NCBI GenBank assembly: GCA_031291235.1
Contig: JARLJL010000020.1
Span: 1 to 64,000, forward strand
Source of the DNA: Sulfuriferula sp.
GTDB lineage: Bacteria > Pseudomonadota > Gammaproteobacteria > Burkholderiales > Sulfuriferulaceae
DNA length: 64,000 nucleotides
Direction of reading: 5' to 3'
In this document: in pieces, positions 9,419-20,389 of the stretch
Layout: each line of letters opens with the position of its first letter
How positions within the stretch are numbered: the first letter of the stretch is position 1
Made by a program: the position numbers and the translations under genes
The notes under the pieces: model-generated
The model's database searches: none
What the model saw: the letters and a program-made list of their open reading frames with translations, nothing else
What the model was told of the DNA's origin: nothing

Positions 9419-10744
9419 TTGGCTGCGACTAAAGCGAAAGTCGGCGGCGCCGACAAATTCGGCGATCTGAAACGGCGTTTACTGTTTCTGATTGGTGCTT
9501 TGGTAGTGTACAGAATAGGTGCGCATATTCCTGTGCCCGGTATTGATCCGGTTGCGTTGGAGCAATTATTCCGTTCACAGCAAGGTGGCATATTGGGTAT
9601 GTTCAATATGTTCTCCGGTGGTGCGTTATCACGGTTTACTGTCTTTGCATTGGGTATCATGCCGTATATTTCGGCATCCATCATTATGCAATTGTTGACC
9701 GTGGTGTCGCCGCAGCTTGAAGCCTTGAAGAAAGAGGGCGATTCGGGTCGTCGTAAGATTACACAATATACCCGCTATGGAACGGTAGGTCTGGCGTTTT
9801 TCCAGGCATTGGGTATTGCAATTGCGCTGGAAGCTCAGCCGGGTTTGGTAATTGATCCGGGTGTGTTGTTTAGAATTACGGCTGTAATGACATTAGTAGC
9901 AGGTACGATGTTCCTGATGTGGTTAGGTGAGCAGATTACCGAACGCGGTATTGGTAATGGTATATCGATGATTATTTTTGCCGGTATAGTTGCGGGTTTG
10001 CCTCACGCCATTGGTGGTACGCTGGAATTGACTAGTACCGGTGCGTTCTCCATACCGTTGGTGCTTATGTTGTTTGTTGCAGTCATACTGGTAACGGCGC
10101 TGGTAGTGTTTGTAGAGCGTGGTCAGCGGAAGATACTGGTTAACTATGCCAAGCGGCAAGTCGGCAATAAAGTATATGGTGGGCAAAGTTCGCATTTGCC
10201 GTTGAAGCTGAATATGGCGGGTGTGATTCCCCCGATATTTGCATCAAGCATTATCCTGTTCCCGGCAACGTTGGCAGGCTGGTTTGGTAGTCACGATAGC
10301 ATGAGCTGGTTAAAAGATGTTGGTGCGGCTTTGTCACCAGGTCAGCCGATATATGTCATGTTGTATGCCACAGCTATTATTTTCTTTTGCTTTTTTTACA
10401 CTGCATTGGTGTTTAATCCAAAAGAAACGGCTGATAACCTGAAAAAGAGTGGCGCATTTGTTCCCGGTATTCGTCCTGGTGAACAGACGGCTCGATACAT
10501 TGACAAGATCATGGGGCGTCTGACGCTGGTTGGTGCAATTTATATTACTTTGGTTTGTTTGTTGCCGGAGTTCCTGATTGTGAAATTTAACGTGCCGTTC
10601 TATTTCGGTGGAACGTCACTGCTAATTATTGTAGTTGTTACGATGGATTTTATGGCGCAAGTACAGGCTTACATCATGTCGCACCAGTATGAAGGTTTGC
10701 TTAAGAAAGCTAATTTCAAGGGCGGCGGTTTTGTTTCACGTTAA
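9419..10744 (+). CDS. secY: Preprotein translocase subunit SecY
   Basis: SecY is the central channel of the Sec translocon in the inner membrane. The 441-residue protein has the expected ten hydrophobic segments, starting with [23 protein letters not shown], where secY homologues are highly conserved. The plug/TM2 region ([22 protein letters not shown]) and the TM5-6 loop ([18 protein letters not shown]) are present. The start appears to be TTG at 9419, 3 bases after rplO, with only a weak GGA ahead; no better start keeps the N-terminus. Confidence 0.96.
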   Translation: MAATKAKVGGADKFGDLKRRLLFLIGALVVYRIGAHIPVPGIDPVALEQLFRSQQGGILGMFNMFSGGALSRFTVFALGIMPYISASIIMQLLTVVSPQLEALKKEGDSGRRKITQYTRYGTVGLAFFQALGIAIALEAQPGLVIDPGVLFRITAVMTLVAGTMFLMWLGEQITERGIGNGISMIIFAGIVAGLPHAIGGTLELTSTGAFSIPLVLMLFVAVILVTALVVFVERGQRKILVNYAKRQVGNKVYGGQSSHLPLKLNMAGVIPPIFASSIILFPATLAGWFGSHDSMSWLKDVGAALSPGQPIYVMLYATAIIFFCFFYTALVFNPKETADNLKKSGAFVPGIRPGEQTARYIDKIMGRLTLVGAIYITLVCLLPEFLIVKFNVPFYFGGTSLLIIVVVTMDFMAQVQAYIMSHQYEGLLKKANFKGGGFVSR

Positions 10745-10764
10745 GCGGATGGTGGCTCAATAGT

Positions 10765-10983
10765 ATGTCAAAAGAAGATACCATCCAAATGCAAGGCGAA
10801 GTTCTTGAAACTTTGCCAAATGCAACGTTCAGGGTAAAACTGGAAAATGGTCATGTTGTATTAGGCCATATTTCCGGAAAAATGCGTATGCACTATATAC
10901 GCATACTACCCGGTGATAAGGTAACGGTTGAACTTACGCCGTATGATTTGACTAAAGCTCGGATTACCTTCCGGGCCAAGTAA
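10765..10983 (+). CDS. infA: Translation initiation factor IF-1
   Basis: IF-1 blocks the ribosomal A site during initiation. The 72-residue protein is a single OB fold with [37 protein letters not shown] and [11 protein letters not shown], all highly conserved. A position between secY and rpmJ is standard in betaproteobacteria. Confidence 0.97.
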   Translation: MSKEDTIQMQGEVLETLPNATFRVKLENGHVVLGHISGKMRMHYIRILPGDKVTVELTPYDLTKARITFRAK

Positions 10984-11024
10984 GTCATTTTTCCGTTTAA
11001 TACGGTAATGTAAAGGAGTTCCTC

Positions 11025-11138
11025 ATGAGAGTACAGGCGTCTGTAAAAAAAATCTGCCGTAAGTGCAAGATTGTGCGCCGCAAGGGTGTAGTTCGTGTGA
11101 TCTGTGAAGATCCTCGTCACAAGCAACGTCAAGGTTAA
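11025..11138 (+). CDS. rpmJ: 50S ribosomal protein L36 (zinc-binding form)
   Basis: A 37-residue protein preceded by AAAGGAG, easily missed because of its size. It begins [19 protein letters not shown]. Four ligands are intact: C11, C14, C27 and H32 (C-x2-C-x12-C-x4-H), so this is the C-plus, zinc-ribbon type of L36 rather than the zinc-free paralogue. It lies between infA and rpsM as in other proteobacteria. Confidence 0.96.
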   Translation: MRVQASVKKICRKCKIVRRKGVVRVICEDPRHKQRQG

Positions 11139-11168
11139 TTGTCTTGATTATGTGTTACATGTTAAAAT
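11139..11168 (+). promoter_or_regulatory. Possible weak promoter before rpsM
   Basis: TTGTCT (11139-11144) and TAAAAT (11163-11168) are 18 bases apart in the 57-base gap between rpmJ and rpsM. The match is moderate. It would serve as an alpha-operon promoter, but read-through from upstream is equally likely. Confidence 0.3.
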
Positions 11169-11195
11169 TTAACGTTTTGAATCCGGAGTAAGTAG

Positions 11196-11558
11196 ATGGC
11201 CCGTATTGCTGGGGTAAACATCCCGAACCACCAACATGCTGAAATAGCCTTAACGGCTATTTATGGCATCGGTCGCACCACGGCACGCATGATTTGTGCG
11301 AATGCGGGTGTAAATACAACTACAAAGATCAAAGATTTAACCGACGCGGATATGGAAAAGCTCCGCGAAGGTGTATCTAAGCACACGGTTGAAGGCGATC
11401 TGCGTCGTGAAGTTACGATGAACATCAAGCGTTTGATGGACATGGGTTGCTATCGTGGTCTGCGTCATCGTCGTGGCTTACCTTTGCGTGGCCAGCGTAC
11501 ACGTACCAATGCACGTACACGTAAAGGCCCGAAAAAAGCCGTTCGTGCGACGAAATAA
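11196..11558 (+). CDS. rpsM: 30S ribosomal protein S13
   Basis: S13 contacts the large subunit and P-site tRNA. The 120 residues include [26 protein letters not shown] at the start (helix-two-turn-helix region) and the basic C-terminal tail [33 protein letters not shown] is the ribosome site. First gene of the alpha block. Confidence 0.98.
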   Translation: MARIAGVNIPNHQHAEIALTAIYGIGRTTARMICANAGVNTTTKIKDLTDADMEKLREGVSKHTVEGDLRREVTMNIKRLMDMGCYRGLRHRRGLPLRGQRTRTNARTRKGPKKAVRATK

Positions 11559-11571
11559 AGGATAGGGAAAT

Positions 11572-11961
11572 ATGGCTAAGGCTAATATCAGAGTACGTAA
11601 GAAGGTCAAGAAGAATGTTGCGGAAGGTATCGCGCATATTCATGCCTCTTTTAACAATACCATTGTGACCATTACTGATCGTCAAGGTAATGCATTGTCC
11701 TGGGCGACTTCAGGCGGTGCCGGTTTTAAGGGTTCGCGCAAGAGCACTCCGTTTGCTGCACAGATCGCAGCTGAAAATGCCGGCAAGCTGGCACAGGAAT
11801 GCGGCGTAAAGAATCTGGAAGTGCGTATTAAAGGCCCAGGCCCTGGTCGCGAATCAGCGGTTCGTGCATTAAATAACGCTGGATTTAAAATCACCAGCAT
11901 TTCTGACGTGACGCCAGTGCCGCATAACGGTTGTCGTCCGCCTAAGAAACGTCGTATCTAA
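11572..11961 (+). CDS. rpsK: 30S ribosomal protein S11
   Basis: S11 lies on the platform near the E site. The 129 residues contain [39 protein letters not shown] and the C-terminal [14 protein letters not shown]. The gene follows rpsM by 13 bases and has a GGATAGGG ribosome site. Confidence 0.98.
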   Translation: MAKANIRVRKKVKKNVAEGIAHIHASFNNTIVTITDRQGNALSWATSGGAGFKGSRKSTPFAAQIAAENAGKLAQECGVKNLEVRIKGPGPGRESAVRALNNAGFKITSISDVTPVPHNGCRPPKKRRI

Positions 11962-11975
11962 GCAGGAGTTTTAAC

Positions 11976-12605
11976 GTGGCCAGAAATTTAGATCCAAAAT
12001 GCCGCCAGTGTCGTCGCGAAGGCGAGAAACTGTTTTTGAAGGGTGAAAAGTGCTTCACCGATAAATGCGCGATTGAACGTCGCAGCTATCCACCTGGTCA
12101 ACACGGTCAGAAGAAAAACACTCGACTGTCTGACTATGGCGTGCAATTGCGTGAAAAGCAAAAATTGCGTCGTACCTATGGCGTACTGGAACGTCAGTTC
12201 CGCGATATGTATAAGGAAGCTGACCGTCAGCGTGGCGTGACTGGTGAAAACCTGTTGCAACTGTTGGAAAGCCGCCTGGATACCGTTGCGTTTCGTATGG
12301 GATTTGGCGCTTCGCGTGCAGAATCGCGTCAAGTGGTACGTCACAACAGCATTCTGGTTAACGGTAAGCGCGTGAATATACCTTCATACGTGGTCAAGCC
12401 AGGCGATGTCGTTGAAGTAACTGAAAAATCCAAACAGCAATTGCGTATCAAAGCTGCTTTGGCTGCTGCTGAACAACGCGGATTCCCTGAATGGGTTGAA
12501 GTGAGTGCAAAGGACATGAAGGGTACTTATAAAGCACGTCCACAGCGTGCTGAATTGCCTGCGACGATTAACGAGCATCTCGTTATCGAATTGTATTCCA
12601 AGTAA
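11976..12605 (+). CDS. rpsD: 30S ribosomal protein S4 (zinc-binding form)
   Basis: S4, a primary assembly protein and, in E. coli, repressor of the alpha operon. The start is GTG at 11976 behind AGGAG. The 209-residue protein keeps all four N-terminal zinc ligands C9, C12, C26 and C31, the same spacing as Thermus S4 and unlike the reduced set in E. coli. The S4 RNA-binding domain (residues about 98-160, [15 protein letters not shown]) is normal. Confidence 0.97.
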   Translation: MARNLDPKCRQCRREGEKLFLKGEKCFTDKCAIERRSYPPGQHGQKKNTRLSDYGVQLREKQKLRRTYGVLERQFRDMYKEADRQRGVTGENLLQLLESRLDTVAFRMGFGASRAESRQVVRHNSILVNGKRVNIPSYVVKPGDVVEVTEKSKQQLRIKAALAAAEQRGFPEWVEVSAKDMKGTYKARPQRAELPATINEHLVIELYSK

Positions 12606-12634
12606 TCCCGACGCATTTTAGAGGGAAACCATTT

Positions 12635-13618
12635 ATGCAAAGCAGTACTGCGGATTTATTGAAGCCACGCATCATTGATGTTGAAACCGTCTCACCGCTT
12701 CGTGCTCGTGTCATTATGGAGCCGTTTGAGCGTGGTTATGGTCATACGTTGGGTAATTCCCTGCGTCGTATTTTATTGTCGTCCATGCCGGGTGCAGCGC
12801 CTACGGAAGTGAGTATTAGTGGCGTGTTGCACGAATACTCCACGTTGGAAGGTGTGCAGGAAGACGTTGTCGACATATTGCTGAACCTCAAAGGTATCGC
12901 GCTCAAGCTCAATGATCGTAGTGAAGTGACATTGAAGCTGAGCAAGTCTACCGAAGGTGTAGTGACTGCAGGCGATATCGAAATCGGTCATGATGTAGAA
13001 ATCGTTAATCCGGATCATGTTATTGCTCACCTTACCAAGGGTGGCAAGATCGATATGGAAATCAAGGTGCAGCAAGGCCGTGGTTACCAGCCGGTGTCTG
13101 TCCGCCGTCAGGCAGACGATACGCAAACGCTGGGCGCGATCAAAGTTGATTCGTCGTTTAGTCCTGTACGCCGTGTTGCCTATTCTGTTGAAAGCGCTCG
13201 TGTAGAACAGCGTACCGATCTGGATAAGCTGATACTGGATGTGGAGACTAACGGTACGATCGATCCGGAAGAGGCTGTGCGTTATGCAGCTCGCGTTTTG
13301 GTAGAGCAGCTCGCCCTGTTTGCCGATCTTAAAGGCACACCGGTTGCTGCCGAGTCGCCTAAGGCGCCGCAGGTCGATCCTATGCTGTTGCGCCCTGTTG
13401 ACGATCTGGAATTGACCGTGCGTTCAGCGAATTGTCTGAAAGCGGAAAATATTTTCTACATCGGCGATTTGATTCAGCGTAGCGAAAATGAGTTGCTGAA
13501 AACCCCGAATCTGGGTCGCAAATCATTGAATGAAATTAAAGATGTGCTGGCTTCTAAAGGACTCAGCTTGGGTATGAAACTCGAAAACTGGCCTCCAGTT
13601 GGGCTTGAGAAGCCATAA
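12635..13618 (+). CDS. rpoA: RNA polymerase alpha subunit
   Basis: The alpha subunit nucleates RNA polymerase assembly through its N-terminal domain (residues 1 to about 235, with [20 protein letters not shown]) and contacts UP elements and activators through the C-terminal domain (about 250-327). The DNA-binding block [20 protein letters not shown], with the arginine equivalent to E. coli R265, is intact. Length 327 residues is close to the 329 of E. coli. Confidence 0.98.
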   Translation: MQSSTADLLKPRIIDVETVSPLRARVIMEPFERGYGHTLGNSLRRILLSSMPGAAPTEVSISGVLHEYSTLEGVQEDVVDILLNLKGIALKLNDRSEVTLKLSKSTEGVVTAGDIEIGHDVEIVNPDHVIAHLTKGGKIDMEIKVQQGRGYQPVSVRRQADDTQTLGAIKVDSSFSPVRRVAYSVESARVEQRTDLDKLILDVETNGTIDPEEAVRYAARVLVEQLALFADLKGTPVAAESPKAPQVDPMLLRPVDDLELTVRSANCLKAENIFYIGDLIQRSENELLKTPNLGRKSLNEIKDVLASKGLSLGMKLENWPPVGLEKP

Positions 13619-13639
13619 TTAAGTAGAAGGAATATAACG

Positions 13640-14032
13640 ATGCGTCACCGTCTCGCCAATCGTAAATTAAATCGTACAAGCAGCCACCGTGCTGCCTTGC
13701 TGCGTAACCTGACCAATGCGCTGCTGCGCCACGAGGTTATCAAAACCACGTTGCCTAAAGCCAAGGAATTGCGTCGCGTTGCCGAACCCATGATCACGCT
13801 TGGCAAAAAGCCTAGCTTGGCTAATCGCCGTCTGGCTTTCAGCCGTTTGCGTGATCGTGAAATGGTTGTCAAACTGTTCGATGAGCTGGGTCCACGTTTT
13901 GCAGCGCGTAATGGCGGCTACTTGCGTATCCTGAAGTTCGGTTTCCGTAATGGCGACAACGCGCCTATGGCGTTAATTGAATTGGTTGACCGCCCTGCTG
14001 ATGCTGAAATGGTTGAAGATACGGCTGAATAA
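13640..14032 (+). CDS. rplQ: 50S ribosomal protein L17
   Basis: L17, at the tunnel exit. The 130 residues begin [23 protein letters not shown] and include [20 protein letters not shown]. It is the last gene of the superoperon and is followed by an intrinsic terminator 20 bases downstream. Confidence 0.98.
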   Translation: MRHRLANRKLNRTSSHRAALLRNLTNALLRHEVIKTTLPKAKELRRVAEPMITLGKKPSLANRRLAFSRLRDREMVVKLFDELGPRFAARNGGYLRILKFGFRNGDNAPMALIELVDRPADAEMVEDTAE

Positions 14033-14052
14033 TCGATTCATCAGCTGAACTG

Positions 14053-14081
14053 AAAAAGCCGGGCTAAGCCCGGCTTTTTTT
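14053..14081 (+). terminator. Intrinsic terminator of the ribosomal superoperon
   Basis: AGCCGGGC (14057-14064) and GCCCGGCT (14068-14075) form a perfect 8-bp GC-rich stem around a TAA loop, flanked by an A5 run before and seven T residues at 14075-14081. This is a classical rho-independent terminator and may work on both strands. Confidence 0.93.
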
Positions 14082-14129
14082 CTACCATAAATAAAAATGT
14101 TGTCCTGTTGAACGCAATGCACAGGAAAT

Positions 14130-14151
14130 AGTGAGGCCCGGCGGCCTCACT
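14130..14151 (-). terminator. Hairpin after the SNF2 helicase gene
   Basis: AGTGAGGCC (14130-14138) and GGCCTCACT (14143-14151) are a perfect 9-bp inverted repeat with a CGGC loop, 5 bases beyond the minus-strand stop at 14156. The following minus-strand sequence has only a short T run, so it is a moderate terminator candidate. Confidence 0.55.
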
Positions 14152-14155
14152 GTCA

Positions 14156-17100
14156 TTAGAGCGGTTCGAACAGGCTGATCAGCTCATCCGGGCTAAATGC
14201 GCCTACGCCTACAGCGGCGTCGCCAAGTATGCCTTGAGCCAGGGCGCGCTTCTTCTCCTGCATATGGATAATCTTTTCCTCGACTGTGCCGATGGTCGTC
14301 AACTTGAAAGCGAATACCGGATTCAGTTGTCCTATACGATGCGCACGGCCGGTAGCCTGATCTTCAACGGCGGGGTTCCACCAGGGATCGTAATGTATTA
14401 CCGTGTCTGCAGCCGTCAGGTTGAGACCGACACCGCCGGCTTTCAGGCTAATGAGAAACAGCGGCACATCGCCGTTCTGGAATTGTTTGACGGGCGTCGC
14501 TCTGTCCTGAGTATCTCCAGTCAGCCGTACAAACGGGATTTTAAGGTCGGCCAGCTCCGGTTCGATCAAGTCCAGCATGGAGGTGAACTGGGAAAATAGC
14601 AGAATGCGTCTGCCTTCTTCTATCATTTCCGGCAGCAATGAGGTCAGCATATCCAGTTTTGCGGACTGATGTACTTTACGTGCCGCGGGTAGCTTGAGCA
14701 GGCGCGGATCGCAGCAGACCTGACGCAATTTCAGTAGCGCATCGAGAATGACGATCTGGCTCTTCCTGAAACCCTTGGTATCTATCTCGCGTCGAATCTT
14801 GTCTTGCATGACGGCACGTACCGATTCGTATAAATCGCGTTGCGCGCCGATCAATTCGCAGCTGCGAATAATATCGGTTTTAGCCGGTAATTCGGTAACC
14901 ACCTGAACTTTGGTTCGACGCAACATAAACGGTTTGACACGTTGCGCCAGCGCAATACTGCGTTGATGATCTTCATGCTTTTCGATAGGCGTACGGAACT
15001 GGCGCTTGAATGCCTCCGCGCTACCCAGTAAACCCGGTAATAAAAAGTGAAACAGCGACCATAATTCTCCCAGATGGTTTTCCATAGGCGTGCCGGTCAG
15101 AGCCAGGCGATGACGTGCCTGAATCTGGTGCACAATCTGGGTCGATAGCGCCTTGGGGTTTTTAATTGCGTGCGCCTCGTCCAGTATTAGAAAGTGGAAC
15201 GGTTGTGCGGTAAGGAATTCCTTGTCGCGGGCCAATAAGGGGTAAGTCGTCAACACCAGATCGAAATCGTTGATCTGCTCGAAATACTGTTTACGATCCA
15301 GACCATGCAAGAGCAGTACCCGCAAATCGGGCGTAAAACGTGCAGCCTCGGCCATCCAGTTGAACATCAGGCTGGTCGGAGCAATGACCAGGCTGGGCTT
15401 GTCGCCGCGCCCTGATTGTTTTTCCACCAGCAAATGCGCTAACGTTTGCAAGGTCTTGCCCAGGCCCATGTCGTCGGCCAGTATGCCACCCAAACCGTAT
15501 TCGCGCAGAAACTGCAGCCAGTTCAGACCTTCTTGCTGATATCCACGCAATGTCGCATTGAGTCCTTGAGGAACCGGAACCGCAGCAATACCAGTAAAGC
15601 TTTTGAGTCGCTGGCCAAGTGCCAGCAAGCGTTCGCCGCCCAGCCAGCGAGGTCGTGCGTTGGTTTCAAGTTCAGCTAGACGGGTGGCGTGCAATGAAGT
15701 CAATTCCAGCTTGCCGTCAGCGTTTAACGGCGTCTTGCTATCGAACAGTTCAACCAGTACCGACAGTATGCCCTGCAAACGTTGCAGCGGCAGTGCCAGC
15801 ATGCGTTTGTCCGGCAGCATGCATACCAGCTTGCGCTTGGGGTCGATATTCGGGTCGGTTAGCGCGCGAATCTGTTCAGGCGTATATTGCTGAAACGTTT
15901 GTGCCAATATCGGCAGCAAGCTGATGCGCTCGCCGTCCACATCTATGCCCAGATCGAGGCTGAACCAGTCGTTGCCGGAGGTTTCTTCGATTTCTGCGCT
16001 GATGTCGTTGCCTACGTCGGCGACCCGGTAAGGGAAGTCGGATTTAATGTCGATCTGCCAGCCCAGATCCCGCAGTCTGGGTACATCCTCTATCATGAAA
16101 TCGAGCCAGTCGTTTGGCTGGGCCAGACTGTAGGCCGCACTTTGCTCGGCGGTGACGGCAACTGCCGGGAATATTTTCTGGATAAGCGCCAGATCGGTAT
16201 GGCTGAGTATCTGTGCGGCGAAATGCGCTTCCTGCGCAGCATCGCGATTGGTGACATAACGTATATGGTCGCGGCGTTGGCTGACGGTGCGATTGGCTGC
16301 ATGGCTGTTGACGCGTATACCGTGATATTCGAATGCTATCTGCGCAGCCGGCAGATAATGTGTGTTGTTATCGTCGCGGCGTTTCCAGTGATCGTTCAGG
16401 CTGACCGGAATCTCATTCAGTATCAGCACCGGATCGGGCGGAACATCGTCGAGCTGTCGGGTTTCCAGCGATTGCGGTTCGGGGAGCGTGACGTTGGGTA
16501 ATTGATGCTTGAGGGTAGCGGTTACCTCCGGTAGCAATTCGTTGGGAATAGCCGGGGATAACAGCAGTATGTTGGCTATTGCATCCGGCAACCCGGTCTG
16601 CAGTTCGCCGCACTGGCCGGTTTTGACATTAATCCACCAGGGCGGTGTGACGGCCAGTATCTGTTCGTGATCCTCAAGCTGTACGCTGAGTTGCTGATTG
16701 CCTTCATCATCCGCCATCCAGCCCAGTTCGCAATCTCGCGACGCACCCAGACTTAATGCCTGAGTATCGCTGTCGGACCAGAATGCCCGCTCGCTGATGA
16801 TCAGGTCGTGCAGCAGCGCGCCGCTATGCGGGCCGCTGATTCTGGGATCGGATTGGGATTGCGGATTGCACTGCATGATGCGAGCGCATAAGTTGCGGTC
16901 CAGATTGCTGGCAACATTGCCGCCCCGTCCCATGGCAACTTCCAGAAACTGGGTGTAACGCATGGCCTTGCCGAAAGAACCGTCCTTTTTCAGACGCGCA
17001 CGCATTAGACGCACGTCCAGGCCAGCACCGTAGTAAGCGGGAGGCGACAACACATACAGCAGGCGATAGGCTTCGTCCGGCGGGTAAGCCGGTGCATCTA

Positions 17101-17506
17101 TCTCGGACAGCGCCTCACTGATTTGCTCCAGCCAGCTCAATGCAGGATAGGCCTTGCTTTGCCAGATATTGCCGGGCTGCGCCTGAATTACGCTTTGTGC
17201 GGTTTGAATCAGGCTGGGCGGCGTATGCAGTGCATGTATCAGTACCGCGATGACATGCTTGCAATTGCGGCCTATCGGACAATCGCATGAACCATCGATG
17301 ATCAGTTTGCTGTTTCGCATCTGCAGGAAAATGCGTTGATGATAAGGTAATGCACGGCTGCCCTGCACTTCAGCAACCAGCGCATTATCGGCATCGTCGA
17401 TGTTGACGTAATTGATCCTGTGCTGATCGTAGATCGCCATACCGCGCTCAAAAAATACGGCGGGGAAAGTCTTTCTGATATCGGCTAGCGTGTACTGAAT
17501 ATGCAT
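14156..17506 (-). CDS. SWIM zinc-finger SNF2-family DNA helicase/ATPase
   Basis: A 1116-residue protein of the Snf2/RapA superfamily. The N-terminus has a SWIM zinc finger (C74, C76, C82, H84; CDCPIGRNCKH). The C-terminal half carries the two-lobed helicase motor: GGILADDMGLGKTLQTLAHL (motif I), DEAH box in LILDEAHAIKNP (II), LTGTPMENHLGELW (III) and the motif VI region QATGRAHRIGQ. Such enzymes translocate on double-stranded DNA and remodel bound proteins; the bacterial SWIM group has no settled substrate. The gene lies 10 bases after the uvrA stop and is probably co-transcribed with it, which fits a DNA-repair or transcription-recycling role (inference). Confidence 0.9.
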   Translation of the reverse strand: MHIQYTLADIRKTFPAVFFERGMAIYDQHRINYVNIDDADNALVAEVQGSRALPYHQRIFLQMRNSKLIIDGSCDCPIGRNCKHVIAVLIHALHTPPSLIQTAQSVIQAQPGNIWQSKAYPALSWLEQISEALSEIDAPAYPPDEAYRLLYVLSPPAYYGAGLDVRLMRARLKKDGSFGKAMRYTQFLEVAMGRGGNVASNLDRNLCARIMQCNPQSQSDPRISGPHSGALLHDLIISERAFWSDSDTQALSLGASRDCELGWMADDEGNQQLSVQLEDHEQILAVTPPWWINVKTGQCGELQTGLPDAIANILLLSPAIPNELLPEVTATLKHQLPNVTLPEPQSLETRQLDDVPPDPVLILNEIPVSLNDHWKRRDDNNTHYLPAAQIAFEYHGIRVNSHAANRTVSQRRDHIRYVTNRDAAQEAHFAAQILSHTDLALIQKIFPAVAVTAEQSAAYSLAQPNDWLDFMIEDVPRLRDLGWQIDIKSDFPYRVADVGNDISAEIEETSGNDWFSLDLGIDVDGERISLLPILAQTFQQYTPEQIRALTDPNIDPKRKLVCMLPDKRMLALPLQRLQGILSVLVELFDSKTPLNADGKLELTSLHATRLAELETNARPRWLGGERLLALGQRLKSFTGIAAVPVPQGLNATLRGYQQEGLNWLQFLREYGLGGILADDMGLGKTLQTLAHLLVEKQSGRGDKPSLVIAPTSLMFNWMAEAARFTPDLRVLLLHGLDRKQYFEQINDFDLVLTTYPLLARDKEFLTAQPFHFLILDEAHAIKNPKALSTQIVHQIQARHRLALTGTPMENHLGELWSLFHFLLPGLLGSAEAFKRQFRTPIEKHEDHQRSIALAQRVKPFMLRRTKVQVVTELPAKTDIIRSCELIGAQRDLYESVRAVMQDKIRREIDTKGFRKSQIVILDALLKLRQVCCDPRLLKLPAARKVHQSAKLDMLTSLLPEMIEEGRRILLFSQFTSMLDLIEPELADLKIPFVRLTGDTQDRATPVKQFQNGDVPLFLISLKAGGVGLNLTAADTVIHYDPWWNPAVEDQATGRAHRIGQLNPVFAFKLTTIGTVEEKIIHMQEKKRALAQGILGDAAVGVGAFSPDELISLFEPL

Positions 17507-17516
17507 GGTTATGATT

Positions 17517-20339
17517 TTAGGCGAGTAATGGCTTGAGGTAGGCAGCAGTATGGCTGGCAGGATTGGCGGCGACCTGTTCGGGTGTGCCGCTGGCGACTAT
17601 TTTGCCGCCGCCGTCGCCGCCTTCAGGGCCAATATCGATTACCCAGTCAGCGGTTTTGATGACATCCAGATTATGTTCAATGACGACGATGGTGTTGCCT
17701 TGATCGGCCAGACGATGAATCACTTTAAGCAGCATTTCTATGTCGTGGAAATGCAAACCTGTGGTCGGCTCGTCAAGTATGTACAGCGTACGCCCGGTAT
17801 CGCGTTTGGATAATTCCAGCGATAGCTTGACCCGTTGCGCCTCGCCGCCAGACAAGGTGGTCGCAGCTTGACCCAGCTGGATGTAGCCGAGACCGACGTC
17901 CAGCAATGTTTGCAGCTTGCGCGCAATGACAGGCACGGCATTAAAGAAGGCATGCGCATCTTCTACCGTCATCGCCAATACTTCGGTGATGGTTTTACCC
18001 TTGTACTGTATTTCCAGCGTTTCCCGGTTATAGCGTTTGCCGTGACAGACATCGCACGGCACATAAATATCCGGCAGAAAATGCATTTCCACCTTGATAA
18101 CGCCATCGCCCTGGCAGGCTTCGCAACGCCCGCCTTTGACGTTGAACGAAAAACGTCCCGGGCTGTAGCCGCGCTCGCGGGCGGCAGGAACGCCGGCGAA
18201 TAATTCCCGAATCGGCGTAAACAAGCCGGTATAGGTGGCGGGATTGGAACGCGGCGTGCGGCCTATCGGGCTTTGATCGACGTTGATGACCTTGTCGAAC
18301 AAAGCCAGGCCTTCTATTGCCGTATAGGGTGCCGGTTCGGCAGCGGAGCCATACAGATGCCGGGCCATCGCGGCATACAGCGTATCGTTGATCAGTGTGG
18401 ATTTGCCCGAACCCGATACCCCAGTCACGCATACCAGCAGTCCGGCAGGCAGATTCAAGGTGACATTTTTGAGATTGTTGCCGCATGCGCCAGTGAGCAC
18501 TAACTCGCGCTCTGGGTCAGGTTGGCGGCGCTTGGCGGGGATGGCAATGCTGCGTCGTCCGGACAAATATTCGCCGGTGAGCGAATCGGGATGCGCCAGA
18601 ATATCGGCCGGCGTGCCGTAGGCGACGACATGGCCGCCATGAACGCCGGCGCCGGGGCCCATGTCGACAACGTAATCGGCCGTACGGATGGCGTCCTCGT
18701 CGTGTTCGACCACAATCACTGAATTACCCAGATCGCGCAGCCGGCGCAAAGTTGCCAGCAACCGATCGTTATCGCGCTGATGCAGGCCTATGGACGGTTC
18801 GTCCAGTACATACATGACGCCGGTCAGACCCGAGCCGATTTGCGAAGCCAGCCGTATGCGCTGCGCTTCGCCGCCGGACAGCGTTTCAGCAGAGCGGTCC
18901 AGCGACAAGTACTCCAGACCGACATTGTTCAGAAATTGCAGACGCGCAGCGATTTCCTTGACGATACGGTCGGCAATGGCTTGTTTGCTACCGGTGAGCT
19001 GGAGCGATTCAAAGAAAGTGAGTGATTGCTTAAGGGGCAGGGCGGATAGTGCGTAGATGGTTTTTCCGGCAACAAATACATGGCGTGCCTCGCGTCGCAA
19101 CCGCGTTCCGGCACAACTCGGGCAAGGCTGGCTGTTGAGATATTTTGCCAACTCCTCGCGTACGGTACTGGAATCGGTTTCCTTGTAGCGCCGTGCCAGC
19201 GTGGTCAGTATGCCTTCGAACACATGCAGTTTGGGGCGGCGCTCGCCGGGGTAATGAAATGCGATCTGTTCCTTGCCGCTACCGTTGAGTATGACTTCGC
19301 GCACTGTTTCCGGTAATTGATCGAACGGCGTACCCAGATCGAAGCCGTAGTGCAGTGCGAGGCTTTGCAGCAGCTGGAAATAAAACGGATTGCGTTTGTC
19401 CCAACCCTTAATGGCGCCGGCTGCCAGCGATAAATGCGGGAATGCGACCACCCGTTTCGGGTCGAAGTATTGAATGACGCCCAGACCATCGCACTTGGGG
19501 CATGCGCCCATGGGATTGTTGAACGAGAACAGGCGCGGTTCCAGCTCGGGAAGTGAGTAATCGCACACCGGGCAGGAGAAGCGGGCCGAGAACAGGGTCT
19601 CGTGCTTGCTGTCCATTTCCACGGCCAGCGCGCGTCCGTCCGCATGGCGCAGGGCGGTCTCGAACGATTCGGCCAGACGCTGCTTGACCTCGTCGCGTAT
19701 CTTCAGCCGATCGACCACGACCTCTATGGTGTGTTTTTTGTTCTTGTCCAGTTTGGGCAGCGCATCCATTTCATGCACTTCGCCATCAATGCGTATACGT
19801 ACGAAACCTTGCGCGCGCAGTTCATCGAACAAATCCGTGTGTTCGCCCTTGCGTCCGACGATGACGGGCGCCAGTATCATCAGCTTGGTATCTTCGGGCA
19901 GGGCCAGTACATGGTCTACCATTTGCGATACCGTTTGCGCTGCCAGTTCGATGTGGTGTTCCGGACATTGTGGTGTACCGACCCGTGCGAACAGCAGGCG
20001 CAGGTAATCGTGGATTTCGGTCACGGTGCCGACGGTGGAGCGAGGGTTGTGGCTGGTGGCTTTCTGTTCGATCGAGATGGCGGGCGACAGGCCTTCGATC
20101 AGATCGACGTCCGGTTTTTCCATCAGCTGCAGGAATTGCCTCGCGTACGCCGACAGCGATTCCACATAGCGTCGCTGACCTTCGGCATAGAGCGTATCGA
20201 ATGCCAGTGAAGATTTTCCCGAGCCGGACAAACCAGTGATGACGACAAGCTGATTGCGCGGTAAATCGAGATTTACGTCCTTTAGATTGTGCGTGCGTGC
20301 GCCGCGAATGCGGATAATGTCCATAGCTGGAATACTCAT
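17517..20339 (-). CDS. uvrA: Excinuclease ABC subunit UvrA
   Basis: UvrA recognises bulky DNA lesions in nucleotide excision repair and loads UvrB. The 940-residue protein has two ABC ATPase modules: Walker [15 protein letters not shown] near the N-terminus and [14 protein letters not shown] in the second half, each with an LSGGEAQR signature, and Zn motifs CPVCDY/CPKCDG and [16 protein letters not shown]. The frame opens at [16 protein letters not shown]. coli starts at the second Met, so the true start may be 20324. A good promoter lies at 20357-20385. The window contains neither uvrB nor uvrC. Confidence 0.97.
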   Translation of the reverse strand: MSIPAMDIIRIRGARTHNLKDVNLDLPRNQLVVITGLSGSGKSSLAFDTLYAEGQRRYVESLSAYARQFLQLMEKPDVDLIEGLSPAISIEQKATSHNPRSTVGTVTEIHDYLRLLFARVGTPQCPEHHIELAAQTVSQMVDHVLALPEDTKLMILAPVIVGRKGEHTDLFDELRAQGFVRIRIDGEVHEMDALPKLDKNKKHTIEVVVDRLKIRDEVKQRLAESFETALRHADGRALAVEMDSKHETLFSARFSCPVCDYSLPELEPRLFSFNNPMGACPKCDGLGVIQYFDPKRVVAFPHLSLAAGAIKGWDKRNPFYFQLLQSLALHYGFDLGTPFDQLPETVREVILNGSGKEQIAFHYPGERRPKLHVFEGILTTLARRYKETDSSTVREELAKYLNSQPCPSCAGTRLRREARHVFVAGKTIYALSALPLKQSLTFFESLQLTGSKQAIADRIVKEIAARLQFLNNVGLEYLSLDRSAETLSGGEAQRIRLASQIGSGLTGVMYVLDEPSIGLHQRDNDRLLATLRRLRDLGNSVIVVEHDEDAIRTADYVVDMGPGAGVHGGHVVAYGTPADILAHPDSLTGEYLSGRRSIAIPAKRRQPDPERELVLTGACGNNLKNVTLNLPAGLLVCVTGVSGSGKSTLINDTLYAAMARHLYGSAAEPAPYTAIEGLALFDKVINVDQSPIGRTPRSNPATYTGLFTPIRELFAGVPAARERGYSPGRFSFNVKGGRCEACQGDGVIKVEMHFLPDIYVPCDVCHGKRYNRETLEIQYKGKTITEVLAMTVEDAHAFFNAVPVIARKLQTLLDVGLGYIQLGQAATTLSGGEAQRVKLSLELSKRDTGRTLYILDEPTTGLHFHDIEMLLKVIHRLADQGNTIVVIEHNLDVIKTADWVIDIGPEGGDGGGKIVASGTPEQVAANPASHTAAYLKPLLA

Positions 20340-20356
20340 AAACGGGCTAACCTGTT

Positions 20357-20385
20357 AATATACCGTTTTTTGCGCTGGTTCCCAA
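20357..20385 (-). promoter_or_regulatory. uvrA promoter with degenerate LexA-like site
   Basis: On the minus strand TTGGGA (20380-20385) and TATATT (20357-20362) are 17 bases apart. The -10 overlaps the minus-strand 16-mer AACGGTATATTAACAG (20352-20367). Its right half TATTAACAG-like end agrees with the LexA consensus CTGT-N8-ACAG, but the left half is lost (AACG instead of CTGT). The promoter is well supported, the SOS control is not. Confidence 0.6.
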
Positions 20386-20389
20386 GCAA

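Noticed and set aside
20352-20367. LexA (SOS) box at uvrA
   Set aside because: Only one half fits the consensus. Listed as a degenerate site, not as a functional operator.
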